Assembly: GCA_900546485.1 (NCBI GenBank)
Contig: URDK01000019.1
Span: 1-37,030 of the forward strand
Reading direction: 5' to 3'
DNA from: an uncultured Eubacteriales bacterium
Lineage (GTDB): Bacteria; Bacillota; Clostridia; Oscillospirales; Oscillospiraceae
DNA: 37,030 bases
Positions within the stretch are counted from its first letter, which is position 1, and the number at the start of each line of letters is the position of its first letter. Below are positions 16,234 to 24,671 of the stretch, piece after piece. Below the pieces are notes generated by a model that searched no databases, was not told the DNA's origin, and saw only the letters and a list, made by a program, of their open reading frames with translations. The translations under genes and the position numbers were made by a program.

Positions 16234-16740
16234 ATGACCCCTCTTGAATACAGGTTGCTCGAACAGAATCTCAGCGGGAAATCCGACGAGCTACTGCTCT
16301 ACTTCATCTATCTGAGCCAGGAGCGCCTGGCCTCCTCTTTCGAGGATTTTTTCAGGAAAAACTATAACTGGTCCCCGAATCAGACGAGGGTGATGTGCTA
16401 CCTGAAGTTTCAGCGCATAATCTCCATGTCCGAGCTAGCTTCACTCGTGCACTCAAGCAGGCAGCACATGACGCAAATAGTGGACTCGCTGGTCAAGCTC
16501 GATCTGGCAGAACGAAAATATGACCCCCAGAACCGAAGGGCAGTATACGTCCAGCCGACAGTCACCGGCCTCAAGCGCCTTGACACTGGCGAGCGGCGGT
16601 TCATAAGTCATCTCCAGCGGGCGATATCTAAGCTCCCCACCGAAGAACGGCAGAAGACCATAGAAGCAATACGAACTGTCTCGGTCTTTCTCGGCAACAT
16701 CAACATCGAAATCGACGACAAGGCAGACGTTATATTCTGA
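16234..16740 (+). CDS. MarR family transcriptional regulator
   Basis: A 168-residue winged-helix regulator. ATG at 16234 follows GGAAGGA; a GTG at 16201 is in frame but has no site. The DNA-binding part is near residues 65-120: MSELASLVHSSRQHMTQIVD is the helix-turn-helix and DPQNRRAVYVQPT is the wing. It is divergent from the OYE operon, and both promoters carry the same palindromic word. By analogy with MarR-type systems it probably represses both directions until the substrate or a product binds. Start-site occlusion at both promoters also implies negative autoregulation. The ligand is unknown. Confidence 0.92.
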   Translation: MTPLEYRLLEQNLSGKSDELLLYFIYLSQERLASSFEDFFRKNYNWSPNQTRVMCYLKFQRIISMSELASLVHSSRQHMTQIVDSLVKLDLAERKYDPQNRRAVYVQPTVTGLKRLDTGERRFISHLQRAISKLPTEERQKTIEAIRTVSVFLGNINIEIDDKADVIF

Positions 16741-16773
16741 AAAGCCCCTACCGAAAGCCGGCAGAAAACAAAA

Positions 16774-16810
16774 AAACAGCTCCGGGGCCTTAGGCTTCCC
16801 GGAGCTGTTT
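16774..16810 (-). terminator. Terminator shared by marR and the PAP2 gene
   Basis: AAACAGCTCCGGG (16774-16786) and CCCGGAGCTGTTT (16798-16810) form a perfect 13-bp stem. On the minus strand a run of T follows, so it fits the PAP2 gene best; on the plus strand GCTCTTTTTAG follows, which could serve marR. The right arm lies inside the coding end of the PAP2 gene. Confidence 0.85.
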
Positions 16811-17503
16811 GCTCTTTTTAGAGAGGAACCTCTTTCGATAGAAGAGGAAGAACGCGGGCACGGCGAAGATGAGCGCGCCGACCGTATCTATGAAGGCATG
16901 CTGCTTCACCAGCACAGTGGATGCCATGCACAGCACGCAGGAAACGGTTATCACCGCGCGCCAGGGCTTGGAGAAGATCTTGCTGTCGAAGGCGCAGAGA
17001 ATATCGCCTATGCAGCCGAGGACGTGCATGCTCGGGAACACGTTGGTCGGTGTGTCTGCAGCCCAGATGATGGACATTATCCAGGTGCCGAGGTTTGTCA
17101 CCTCCACGTCCTGCGGGCGGAGGTGCTGGCCGTTCGGAATGATAACGTCGAGTATCAGCGTCGCCGTGAGAGTGAACATGTTGTAGTACATCCAACGGCG
17201 GAACGCGCCCTCGTCCTTGATCATCGTCGGTATGCCCACCGCAGCAAAAAGCGGGTACCAGATGATATAGAATATCGCAAAGCCGGGCACGAAGGGGATG
17301 TAATCGTCGATGAACGTGTCCGTTACCCAGTAACCCTCCGTGGGCGTGTGCTCCTCAATTATGAAGAAGGTAACTATGTAGACCACAAAATACAAAGCGA
17401 GGAGACAATACCTGTGAGTTTTGATAAAGCTCCATACCTCGCCGAGAAGCTTGCGTATTATGGCTGATTCCCCCAAATTCTTTTCCTGTTCCCTTACGGG
17501 CAA
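16790..17503 (-). CDS. PAP2-superfamily membrane protein (phosphatidic acid phosphatase / inositol phosphotransferase-like)
   Basis: A 237-residue integral membrane protein with about six hydrophobic segments. The phosphatase motifs are FPSMHVLGCIGD (PSxH-type) near residue 156 and a later KQHAFIDTVGA (HxxxD-type) near 202, which together form the lipid phosphate or phosphotransfer site. The classical first motif KxxxxxxRP is not obvious. The overall form resembles the Aur1/Ipt1-like branch of bacterial PAP2 proteins. The best start is the TTG at 17503; another TTG at 17476 has AGGAAAAG before it and is equally possible. It is divergent from gluQ, with about 50 bases between starts. Likely lipid phosphate metabolism; substrate unknown. 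Confidence 0.8.
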   Translation of the reverse strand: MPVREQEKNLGESAIIRKLLGEVWSFIKTHRYCLLALYFVVYIVTFFIIEEHTPTEGYWVTDTFIDDYIPFVPGFAIFYIIWYPLFAAVGIPTMIKDEGAFRRWMYYNMFTLTATLILDVIIPNGQHLRPQDVEVTNLGTWIMSIIWAADTPTNVFPSMHVLGCIGDILCAFDSKIFSKPWRAVITVSCVLCMASTVLVKQHAFIDTVGALIFAVPAFFLFYRKRFLSKKSKQLREA

Positions 17504-17552
17504 AAATATGCTATCCTCAAAATATCAAAAAACCATCCACTCGGAGGCCGAC

Positions 17553-18479
17553 ATGACTGTAAAACCGCGCGGACGCTTTGCTCCCAGCCCCAGCGGGCGT
17601 CTGCACCTTGGAAATATGCTCTCATCCCTGCTCGCCTGGCTGGACGTGCGCTCACTCGGCGGGGAGATGCTCTTCCGCCTGGAGGACCTTGACCCGGAGC
17701 GGAGCTGGGACGAACACGCCCGCCTCATGGCCGAGGACTTGCGCTGGCTGGGCCTCGACTGGGACCTCGGCTGGCCGGAGGACCCCGCCTGCCGCCAGGG
17801 AGTGCGCACGGAGCGCTATGAGTCCGCATTTGAGCGGCTGCAAAGTCTCGGACTTGTCTATCCCTGCTGGTGCTCCCGCGCCGAGCGGCTGGCCGCCAGC
17901 GCGCCGCATCCGGGAGAGGAGCGGCCCTCGGGCTGCAAGTGCCGCCATTACACCGAGGCCGAGCGTGCCGCGCAGCGCCGCGCTCCGGCTGCGAAGGTCA
18001 TAGTCCCGGACGCAGAAATAGCCATTGATGACGGCCACTACGGCCCGTACTGCGAGAACCTCGCGCGCGGCAGCGGGGACTTTATCATCCGCCGCTCCGA
18101 CGGGGTATTTGCCTATCAGCTGGCCGTTTCGGTGGATGACATGGAGATGGGCGTTACCCGCGTGGTGAGGGCACGCGACCTGCTGCCCTCCGCTCCGCGG
18201 CAGAAGTGGCTCATAGAGACCCTGGGCGGCAAAGCCCCGGACTACTGCCACTGCCCCCTGCTCACGGCGCCGGGCGGGCGCAAGCTCTCAAAGCGCGAGG
18301 GCGACCTCAACATGGAAGAGCTCCGCCGCCGCTTCACGCCCGAGGAGCTGACCGGCTGGCTGGCGCACATGTGCGGGCTCATCGACAGGCCGGAGCCCGT
18401 CTCTCCAGCTGAGCTCGTGCCTCATTTTTTCTGGGACAGGGTGTCCCTTGAGGACGTCATTTTGCCCGACGGCTTTTAA
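17553..18479 (+). CDS. gluQ: Glutamyl-Q tRNA(Asp) synthetase
   Basis: A 308-residue truncated glutamyl-tRNA synthetase that attaches Glu to queuosine in tRNA-Asp. ATG at 17553 follows CGGAGG; the open frame extends upstream without a site. The class I signature is FAPSPSGRLHLGN at 9-21 (HIGH-like), the KMSKS motif is KLSKREGDLN, and a zinc site is formed by CWCSRAE and CKCRHY near residues 107-135. The anticodon-binding domain of GluRS is absent, as expected. The tail overlaps the convergent P-type ATPase gene by 23 bases. Confidence 0.95.
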   Translation: MTVKPRGRFAPSPSGRLHLGNMLSSLLAWLDVRSLGGEMLFRLEDLDPERSWDEHARLMAEDLRWLGLDWDLGWPEDPACRQGVRTERYESAFERLQSLGLVYPCWCSRAERLAASAPHPGEERPSGCKCRHYTEAERAAQRRAPAAKVIVPDAEIAIDDGHYGPYCENLARGSGDFIIRRSDGVFAYQLAVSVDDMEMGVTRVVRARDLLPSAPRQKWLIETLGGKAPDYCHCPLLTAPGGRKLSKREGDLNMEELRRRFTPEELTGWLAHMCGLIDRPEPVSPAELVPHFFWDRVSLEDVILPDGF

Positions 18480-20913
18480 CCCGCCGTTCCCCGGCGTGGC
18501 GGCCGGGACTGCGCAGTGAATCCACCCCGGCCTTGAGCTTTTCCTGAGCTCTGCGAATGACGATGAGCGCAGGCGCCGAGAGCAGCGCGAACACGACGAG
18601 TATCATAACGCCCGGCAGGTCGAGGGACGAAAGCGTAAAGAGCTCGGGCAGCAGCATGACGCAGAACACAAAGGCAACCGTCAGGCCGACCATCATTGCC
18701 TTGCGCAGGAGGTTATAGGGCTTGCAGGTGTAGTGCACCACCATGAGACCTACAACGTTGAGGATGATGGCGCAGACCGTGCTCATCATGTCCTCGCCGA
18801 CCTCGAACACCATGCAGAAGAGGATGACGCCAAGGACAAGTATGAGGTCCGTCAGCGCACCGGGCAGGGCCCTGTATATGACGTTGGGCAAGAACTTGCC
18901 CTTTATCCTCGACATATTCGGCTCCATCGCGAGCACAAAGCCCGGCGCGCCGATCGTGAGCGCGGAGACCAGGCTCATCTGGGCGCTGGTGACGGGATAC
19001 GGCAGCGTGAAGATGAGCGATATGACCGCCAGGGCAAAGGAAAAGATATTTTTCACGAGGAAGAGCGCCGCAGAGCGCTCTATATTGTTTATGACGCGTC
19101 TGCCCTCGGCGACGACCGACGGCATGGCGGCGAAGTTGGACTCGAGCAGCACTATGTGCGAGACCTGGCTGGCGGCGTCGGAGCCGGAGGCCATGGCTAT
19201 GGAGCAGTCGGCCTCCTTGAGCGCGAGCACGTCGTTGACGCCGTCGCCCGTCATGGCGACGGTGTGGCCGTCGGCCTTGAGCGCGCGGACGAATTTCCGC
19301 TTCTGGTCCGGCGTGACGCGGCCGAACACAGTGTACTTTTCGACTGCCTCGGCTATGGCCTCGTCCGTCTCAAGTGTGCGGGCGTCCACATAGCTCTCCG
19401 CTCCCTTTATTCCGGCGCGCTTGGCGACCTCGGATACGGCCATGGCGTTATCGCCGGAAATAACCTTGATGGCGACGCCCTGCTCGGCAAAGTATTTGAA
19501 GGTATCCGGAGCCTCGGCGCGGATCTTGTTCGAGAGCAGTATGAGGGAGATGGGCATGAGCGGCTCAGAGAGCGTCTCGTCGTCCGGCTGGCCGTCGTAA
19601 AGCGCGAGCAGCAACACGCGGCAGCCCTTGGATGAGAAGGCGTCTATCTGCCTCGCGTACTTTCCGTAGTTATCGCCGAGGAGCACGTCCGGCGCGCCTA
19701 GCAGATAGGTCTCGTCCTCGTGGAAGCTGACGCCGCCGAACTTCTTGGCGGAGGTGAAGGGCACGGCCTTTATGGCCTGCTGCTTGACCTCGCCGGTGAA
19801 GTATTTCCGCAGCGCGGCCATGGTGTCGTTGTCGGCGCGCATGGCTCCGACGTAATCGGCCATGATGAGGCGGATGTCGCTCTCCTCAAAGCGTTCAGGG
19901 CAGAGGGGCACTATGTCCTCGACGGCCATTTTGTTTTCCGTCACGGTGCCGGTCTTGTCCACACAGAGCACGTCCACGCGCGCGAGCGTCTCTATGCAGC
20001 CCATGTCGTGGACGAGGGTCTTTTTCTGCGCGAGACGCACCACGCCGGCGGCGAGGGCCATGCTGGTGAGGAGGTAGAGTCCCTCCGGTATCATGCCTAT
20101 GAGCGAGGCCACGGTGGCGACCACGCCGTCCGAAACGCTGCGTTCAAGCCAGACTATCTCCTTGACGGCCATGAGTATGCCGAGCGGGATAATAGCGATG
20201 CCGATTATCTGCACCAGGCGGGTCAGGGAGCGCATCATCTCAGACTGCTGGGGCGGCTTTGCCTCCTTGGCCTCGAGCGTCAGGCGATTGGCGTAGGAAT
20301 CCGCGCCCACCTTTGTGAGGCGCGCGCGGCACTCCCCGGACACGACAAAGCTGCCGGAGAGCAGCTCCGCGCCCGGAGTCTTTTTGATTTCGTCCGCCTC
20401 TCCGGTTATCAGCGCCTCGTTGGCGCTGCACTCGCCCGCGACGACCACGGCGTCAGCGAAAATCTGGCTGCCCGCGGAGAACACGACGATGTCATCCCGC
20501 ACCATCTCACTGGTGGGTATCTTCCTCTGTCTGCCGTCGCGTATGACGAAGCCGTGCGGGGCCGTCAGCAGTGTCAGCTTGTCGAGCGTGCGCTTTGAGC
20601 GCAGCTCCTGCACTATGCCGATGGCGATGTTGGCGAACACGACGCCGAGAAACATCGCGTTCTGCCAGGTGCCGAACACCAGCACCACGGCCGCCAGCAG
20701 GAAAAACAGCATGTTGAAGTAGGTAAAGATATTGGACTTTATTATCTGCCCCACGGTCTTGCCCGGGGGGTCTATGGGCAGATTTGCCCAACCTGCGTCC
20801 ACGCGGTCCTGCGCCTGAGCGGAGGAAAGGCCCGTTTCAGGATTGGCTTCAAGCACGGGCACCGGGCGGCGCATCGGTTCTTCCATATTGCGTTTTTTCC
20901 CTATCTTTCTCAT
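18457..20913 (-). CDS. Cation-translocating P-type ATPase, CtpE-like
   Basis: An 818-residue P-type ATPase with about ten transmembrane helices. The phosphorylation motif is CVDKTGTVTENKMA near residue 318, the A-domain loop reads ITGEADEIKK (TGEA in place of TGES), and the hinge is TGDGVNDVLALKEAD near 560. PEGLYLLTSMALAAG marks the M4 ion-binding helix. TGEA and PEGL fit the CtpE/EXP7 group; mycobacterial CtpE is linked to calcium uptake, but the ion here is unproved. Starts at 20913 and 20886 are both possible; neither has a strong ribosome-binding site. A TTTACT-17-TATGCT promoter upstream would favour the internal one. Its 3' end overlaps gluQ on the opposite strand. Confidence 0.9.
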   Translation of the reverse strand: MRKIGKKRNMEEPMRRPVPVLEANPETGLSSAQAQDRVDAGWANLPIDPPGKTVGQIIKSNIFTYFNMLFFLLAAVVLVFGTWQNAMFLGVVFANIAIGIVQELRSKRTLDKLTLLTAPHGFVIRDGRQRKIPTSEMVRDDIVVFSAGSQIFADAVVVAGECSANEALITGEADEIKKTPGAELLSGSFVVSGECRARLTKVGADSYANRLTLEAKEAKPPQQSEMMRSLTRLVQIIGIAIIPLGILMAVKEIVWLERSVSDGVVATVASLIGMIPEGLYLLTSMALAAGVVRLAQKKTLVHDMGCIETLARVDVLCVDKTGTVTENKMAVEDIVPLCPERFEESDIRLIMADYVGAMRADNDTMAALRKYFTGEVKQQAIKAVPFTSAKKFGGVSFHEDETYLLGAPDVLLGDNYGKYARQIDAFSSKGCRVLLLALYDGQPDDETLSEPLMPISLILLSNKIRAEAPDTFKYFAEQGVAIKVISGDNAMAVSEVAKRAGIKGAESYVDARTLETDEAIAEAVEKYTVFGRVTPDQKRKFVRALKADGHTVAMTGDGVNDVLALKEADCSIAMASGSDAASQVSHIVLLESNFAAMPSVVAEGRRVINNIERSAALFLVKNIFSFALAVISLIFTLPYPVTSAQMSLVSALTIGAPGFVLAMEPNMSRIKGKFLPNVIYRALPGALTDLILVLGVILFCMVFEVGEDMMSTVCAIILNVVGLMVVHYTCKPYNLLRKAMMVGLTVAFVFCVMLLPELFTLSSLDLPGVMILVVFALLSAPALIVIRRAQEKLKAGVDSLRSPGRHAGERRVKSRRAK

Positions 20914-20963
20914 AACGGCTATTGTAGCATAACAGTGGAAAAAGTAGTAGTAAATTTATTGTT

Positions 20964-21023
20964 AATATTAGGCCGGAAGTCTTAGGCCAATATTAAGCCC
21001 CCGTCTCTTTCGGACGGGGGCTT
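20964..21023 (-). terminator. Tandem hairpins after serA
   Basis: A perfect 11-bp stem (20995-21005 with 21013-21023, AAGCCCCCGTC/GACGGGGGCTT, loop of 7) lies 4 bases past the serA stop. A second stem, AATATT(A)GGCC/GGCCAATATT (20964-20974 with 20985-20994), follows at once. The first looks like the serCA terminator; the second may reinforce it or mark the start of the ATPase upstream region. Confidence 0.75.
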
Positions 21024-21027
21024 TGTT

Positions 21028-22191
21028 TCATATCACGCGCACTCTCAGCACGTCGGGGTTTTTCAGTATCTGGCTGGTTATCTCGCCGTTGACCTTTTCA
21101 GCAAGGTCTATCATCGTGTAGGCATAGCCTCCGCGGGGCTTGTTTATCATGTGCTCGATGTTGATATTCCGGGCGCTTATAAGGTCGAGGATGCTGTTTA
21201 TCATGTTCGGCACATTGCGGTGGATGACGCAGAGACGGCACACACCCATGCGCTCCAGGGAGGCGTTCGGCATGTTCACGCTGTTGCGGATGTTGCCGTT
21301 GGCGAGGTAATCATATATCTCCTGCGCCGCCATGACGGAGCACTTCTCCTCGCTCTCGGGCGTGCAGGCGCCGAGATGCGGGGTGGTAATGCAGTTGCGC
21401 ACGCCGATTAGCTTCTTGTTCGGGAAGTCAGTGACGTATTTGCCCACCTTGCCGCTCTCGAGGCCGGCTATCATGGCGTCGTCGTCCACTATCTCAGCAC
21501 GGGACTCATTCATTATGCGCACGCCGGGACGCATGGACGCGATGGCGGCGGCGTCGATCATGTGATGCGTGCTCTCGGTGTAGGGCACATTGAGGCTGAT
21601 GTAGTCGCTGGTGCGCAGTATCTCGTCGAGGTAGTCGACGTGGATGACGTCGCGCGAGAGCCGCCAGGCGGATTCAACGGACATGTAGGGGTCGTAGCCG
21701 CGGACGGTCATGCCGAACTCAAGCGCGAGGTTCGCCACCAGCGCGCCTATGGCGCCGAGACCGATGACGCCGAGGTTCTTGCCGCAGAGCTCCGGGCCAG
21801 CGAAGGCGCTCTTGCCCTTCTCGACCAGGGCAGGTATCTCGTCACCCTTGTCGGCGATGGACTTGACCCACTCTATGCTGCCGAGGATATCCCTCGAGGC
21901 GAGGAGCATCTCGAAGATGACCATCTCCTTGGTGGCGTCCGCGTTCGCGCCGGGGGCATTGAACACGACTATGCCCTTTTCCGAGCAGGTCTCGAGCGGG
22001 ATGTTGTTCACGCCCGCGCCCGCGCGGCCTATGCACAGAAGCTCCGGCCAGAACTCCGTGGAGTGCAGGTCGGCCGAACGTATGAGCAGCGCCTCCGGGC
22101 TCTCGACATCCGGCTTCACGGCACAGCCGTGCTTCTCGAGTATCGATATCCCAAGAGGGGAAATGGCGTTCATCGTCCGTATCTTATACAT
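21028..22191 (-). CDS. serA: D-3-phosphoglycerate dehydrogenase, ACT-domain short type
   Basis: A 387-residue NAD-dependent enzyme for the first step of serine synthesis. The Rossmann motif VIGLGAIGALVAN is near residue 139, the active-site Arg is in MNESRAEIVDDD, and the active-site His is in ITTPHLGACTP. The usual DVFExEP stretch reads VTDFPNKKLI, so the common Glu is Lys or Asn; as I recall, this DFPN form is shared by a short PGDH subclass. A C-terminal ACT domain (about 315-387, VIHRNVPNMINSILDLIS) suggests serine feedback. ATG at 22191 overlaps the serC end by 8 bases, so the pair is coupled. Confidence 0.92.
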   Translation of the reverse strand: MYKIRTMNAISPLGISILEKHGCAVKPDVESPEALLIRSADLHSTEFWPELLCIGRAGAGVNNIPLETCSEKGIVVFNAPGANADATKEMVIFEMLLASRDILGSIEWVKSIADKGDEIPALVEKGKSAFAGPELCGKNLGVIGLGAIGALVANLALEFGMTVRGYDPYMSVESAWRLSRDVIHVDYLDEILRTSDYISLNVPYTESTHHMIDAAAIASMRPGVRIMNESRAEIVDDDAMIAGLESGKVGKYVTDFPNKKLIGVRNCITTPHLGACTPESEEKCSVMAAQEIYDYLANGNIRNSVNMPNASLERMGVCRLCVIHRNVPNMINSILDLISARNINIEHMINKPRGGYAYTMIDLAEKVNGEITSQILKNPDVLRVRVI

Positions 22192-23269
22192 GGTGTGCCA
22201 CCTCGAAATCCTTCATATATTCGGCCAGCGCCTTCGCGCCCTCGATGGGCATGGCGTTGTAGAGTGAGGCACGCATACCGCCGGTGAGCCTGTGGCCCTT
22301 TACGTTCAGCAGGCCGCGCGCCGCGGCTCCCTTGACGAACTCGGCGTCCAGCTCCTCGGAGCCGGTGCGGAAGGTCACGTTCATGCACGAGCGGCTGCCC
22401 GGCTCCGCGTGCGCCTTGTAGAGCTTCGAGTTATCCAGCACGTCGTAGATGAGGCGGCTGCGCTCGCGGCGGCGCTCATCCATGGCCGTGACTCCGCCCT
22501 CGGCCTCTATCCACTCGAGCACCAGCCCGAGCATGTATATGCACCAGCAGGGCGGGGTGTTCAGCATGGAGTCCTTGTTTATCTGCTTCTGGTAGCTCAT
22601 TATCTGCGGCGTGTCGGGCCGCTCATGGCCGGCATAGAAGCGGTCGACGATGACCACGGTGAGGCCTGCGGGGGCGATGTTCTTCTGCGCTCCCGCGTAG
22701 ATGAGCGCGTAGGGCGCCACGTCCACGGGGTGAGACATTATTTCCGAGGACATGTCGCAGACCAGGGCTATGCCTCCGGTCTCGGGCACATAGTCCCAGG
22801 CCGTGCCGTAAATGGTGTTGTTGGCGCAGTAGTGGAAGTACGCGGAGCCCGGCTCGATGTCCAGCTCCTCCTGGCGCGGTATGCGCCTGAAATCCTCATC
22901 CGTGCCGTCCCAGGCGACGGATACGCGGCCGTACTTTTCGGCCTCCTTCGCGGCTATGCCGGAAAAATTACCTGTTATGGCGTAGGAAGCCCCGGCCTTG
23001 CCGATGAGATTCATCGGTATCGCCGCGAACTGCGTGGTGGCGCCGCCCTGGAGGAACAGCACCTCGTGCGTCTCGGGCACGTCCAGCAGCTTTTTGAACC
23101 TCTCACGCGCGTCGAGATATATCTCCTTGAACTGACTGCCGCGATGGCTCATCTCCATGACCGACATACCGCAGCCGTGCCAGTTGAGCAGCTCCGATTG
23201 CGCCTTCTTTAGAACGGCCTCCGGCATCTGAGCCGGGCCAGCCGCGAAATTATAAGCCCTATCCGGCAT
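22184..23269 (-). CDS. serC: Phosphoserine aminotransferase
   Basis: A 361-residue PLP enzyme converting 3-phosphohydroxypyruvate to phosphoserine. The N-terminal motif YNFAAGPAQMPEAVL and the PLP lysine in IYAGAQKNIAPAGLTVVIV are typical of SerC. Other family motifs are MEMSHRGSQFKEI and LFLQGGATTQFAAIPMNL. ATG at 23269 follows AAAGGA by 11 bases; ATG at 23281 has no site. serA overlaps the end by 8 bases. No phosphoserine phosphatase gene is present in the window. A promoter with a palindrome at the start site lies upstream. Confidence 0.96.
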   Translation of the reverse strand: MPDRAYNFAAGPAQMPEAVLKKAQSELLNWHGCGMSVMEMSHRGSQFKEIYLDARERFKKLLDVPETHEVLFLQGGATTQFAAIPMNLIGKAGASYAITGNFSGIAAKEAEKYGRVSVAWDGTDEDFRRIPRQEELDIEPGSAYFHYCANNTIYGTAWDYVPETGGIALVCDMSSEIMSHPVDVAPYALIYAGAQKNIAPAGLTVVIVDRFYAGHERPDTPQIMSYQKQINKDSMLNTPPCWCIYMLGLVLEWIEAEGGVTAMDERRRERSRLIYDVLDNSKLYKAHAEPGSRSCMNVTFRTGSEELDAEFVKGAAARGLLNVKGHRLTGGMRASLYNAMPIEGAKALAEYMKDFEVAHHV

Positions 23270-23311
23270 TCTTGGACACATCCTTTTACAGTTAGAACTC
23301 TTTTAGTCTTT

Positions 23312-23362
23312 ATAGGCTCAGCCTATTTTAATAGTATAGCCTTTTCCCGCCTTGCGCGTCAA
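23312..23362 (-). promoter_or_regulatory. serCA promoter with palindrome at the start site
   Basis: On the minus strand TTGACG (23357-23362, overlapping the mtaB stop) and TATACT (23333-23338) are 18 bases apart. The palindrome ATAGGC-TCA-GCCTAT (23312-23326) lies at the predicted start. It could be an operator or the base of a short leader hairpin. Confidence 0.65.
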
Positions 23363-24645
23363 ATAGCAGCTCCAACAAGCATTGAGCCCGAAACAGAGCT
23401 GATTTGCACGTTTTTAACAAGGCCCCGCAGGCCTGTCCCCGGCACGGAAACTTCGACGTAGTTTGATGCGTGACCTGTGGACACGCCGTTCTCCTCGGTC
23501 TCGAAGAGCACCTCGAGCGTCCTGCCCACGCAGGAGGCGAGGTACTCCCCTCTCATCCGCTCCGCGAGGGCATGGGCCTCGGCCGCGCGGCGGGATTTCA
23601 CCGCGGCGGTGAGCTGAGAGGGCATTTTGTCCGCAGGTGTGCCCGGGCGCCGCGAGTACGGGAAGACGTGCATGGCCGAGAAGGCACACTTTTCGATGAA
23701 AGCGAGCGTCGCGGCGTGGTCGGCCTCCGTCTCGCCGGGGAAACCGGTTATGAGGTCGGCGGTCAGACCGCAGAGCGGGAAATACCTGCGCAGCCGCTCC
23801 GTCACGGCGAAGAAAGCTGCCGTGTCGTACTTCCGGCGCATCCGCGCGAGCGTGGCATCGCAGCCGGACTGCAGCGAGAGGTGGAAGTGGTCACATACCC
23901 TTCCCGTCCCGGCGAGGCGGCGGCAGAAGTCCTCCGTCACCACCGTCGGCTCGAGCGAGCCGAGGCGCAGCCGCAGCCCTGGCGCGGCCTCGGCTATGGA
24001 CTCCACCGCATCAGCGAGATTGGGGCCGCCCGGCAGGTCCTCGCCATAGGAGGCTATCTCTATGCCCGTGAGCACCAGCTCGCGATAGCCCTTTTCGGCC
24101 AGCTCTGCGGCCTCGGCGGCGGCACGCTCCGGCGGCAGGGAGCGCACGCGCCCCCTTGCGTATGGTATGATGCAGTAGGTGCAGAAGTTCTGGCAGCCGT
24201 CCTCGAGCTTGAGGTAGGCCCGCGCGTGGCCTGAAAAGGCGCCCGCGGGCAGGTCCTCTATTATCCTGCGCTCAAAGGGCTTGTCTATGCTCCGCTCGTG
24301 CGCGCTCTCGCTTACCGCACGCTCCACGGCTTCGACAAAGCCGCGGCGGTCGCCGCTGCCCCAGACCACGTCCGCGCCTATGGCCTCGGCGGCGTCCGGG
24401 TCCGTCTGCGCCCAGCAGCCGCAGACGGCGCTTTTGGCGTTTGGATAGCGCTCCATGAGCCTGCGCAGCGCCTGGCGGGACTTGCGCCCGCTCTCGGCCG
24501 TTACGGCGCAGGAATTGACTATGACGACGTCGGCCTCGGCGTCCCCAGAGGCTGGCTCGTGCCCGCGCTCGCGCAGAAGCGTCTCCATGGCCTGGGTCTC
24601 ATACTGGTTGACCTTGCAGCCGAGTGTGTTTATAATATATTTCAT
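23359..24645 (-). CDS. mtaB: tRNA t6A37 methylthiotransferase MtaB
   Basis: A 428-residue radical-SAM methylthiotransferase that converts t6A to ms2t6A at position 37 of tRNAs reading ANN codons. The N-terminal UPF0004 domain holds Cys ligands in TLGCKVNQYE, VNSCAVT and CGCWAQ. The radical-SAM cluster is CQNFCTYC near residues 150-157. A C-terminal TRAM-like domain starts near 365. This overall pattern fits MtaB (YqeV) better than MiaB. ATG at 24645 faces the cysteine desulfurase start only 26 bases away, so its promoter must overlap coding sequence. Confidence 0.92.
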   Translation of the reverse strand: MKYIINTLGCKVNQYETQAMETLLRERGHEPASGDAEADVVIVNSCAVTAESGRKSRQALRRLMERYPNAKSAVCGCWAQTDPDAAEAIGADVVWGSGDRRGFVEAVERAVSESAHERSIDKPFERRIIEDLPAGAFSGHARAYLKLEDGCQNFCTYCIIPYARGRVRSLPPERAAAEAAELAEKGYRELVLTGIEIASYGEDLPGGPNLADAVESIAEAAPGLRLRLGSLEPTVVTEDFCRRLAGTGRVCDHFHLSLQSGCDATLARMRRKYDTAAFFAVTERLRRYFPLCGLTADLITGFPGETEADHAATLAFIEKCAFSAMHVFPYSRRPGTPADKMPSQLTAAVKSRRAAEAHALAERMRGEYLASCVGRTLEVLFETEENGVSTGHASNYVEVSVPGTGLRGLVKNVQISSVSGSMLVGAAI

Positions 24646-24671
24646 CTCAAAATACCTCGAAGGTGATTAAT

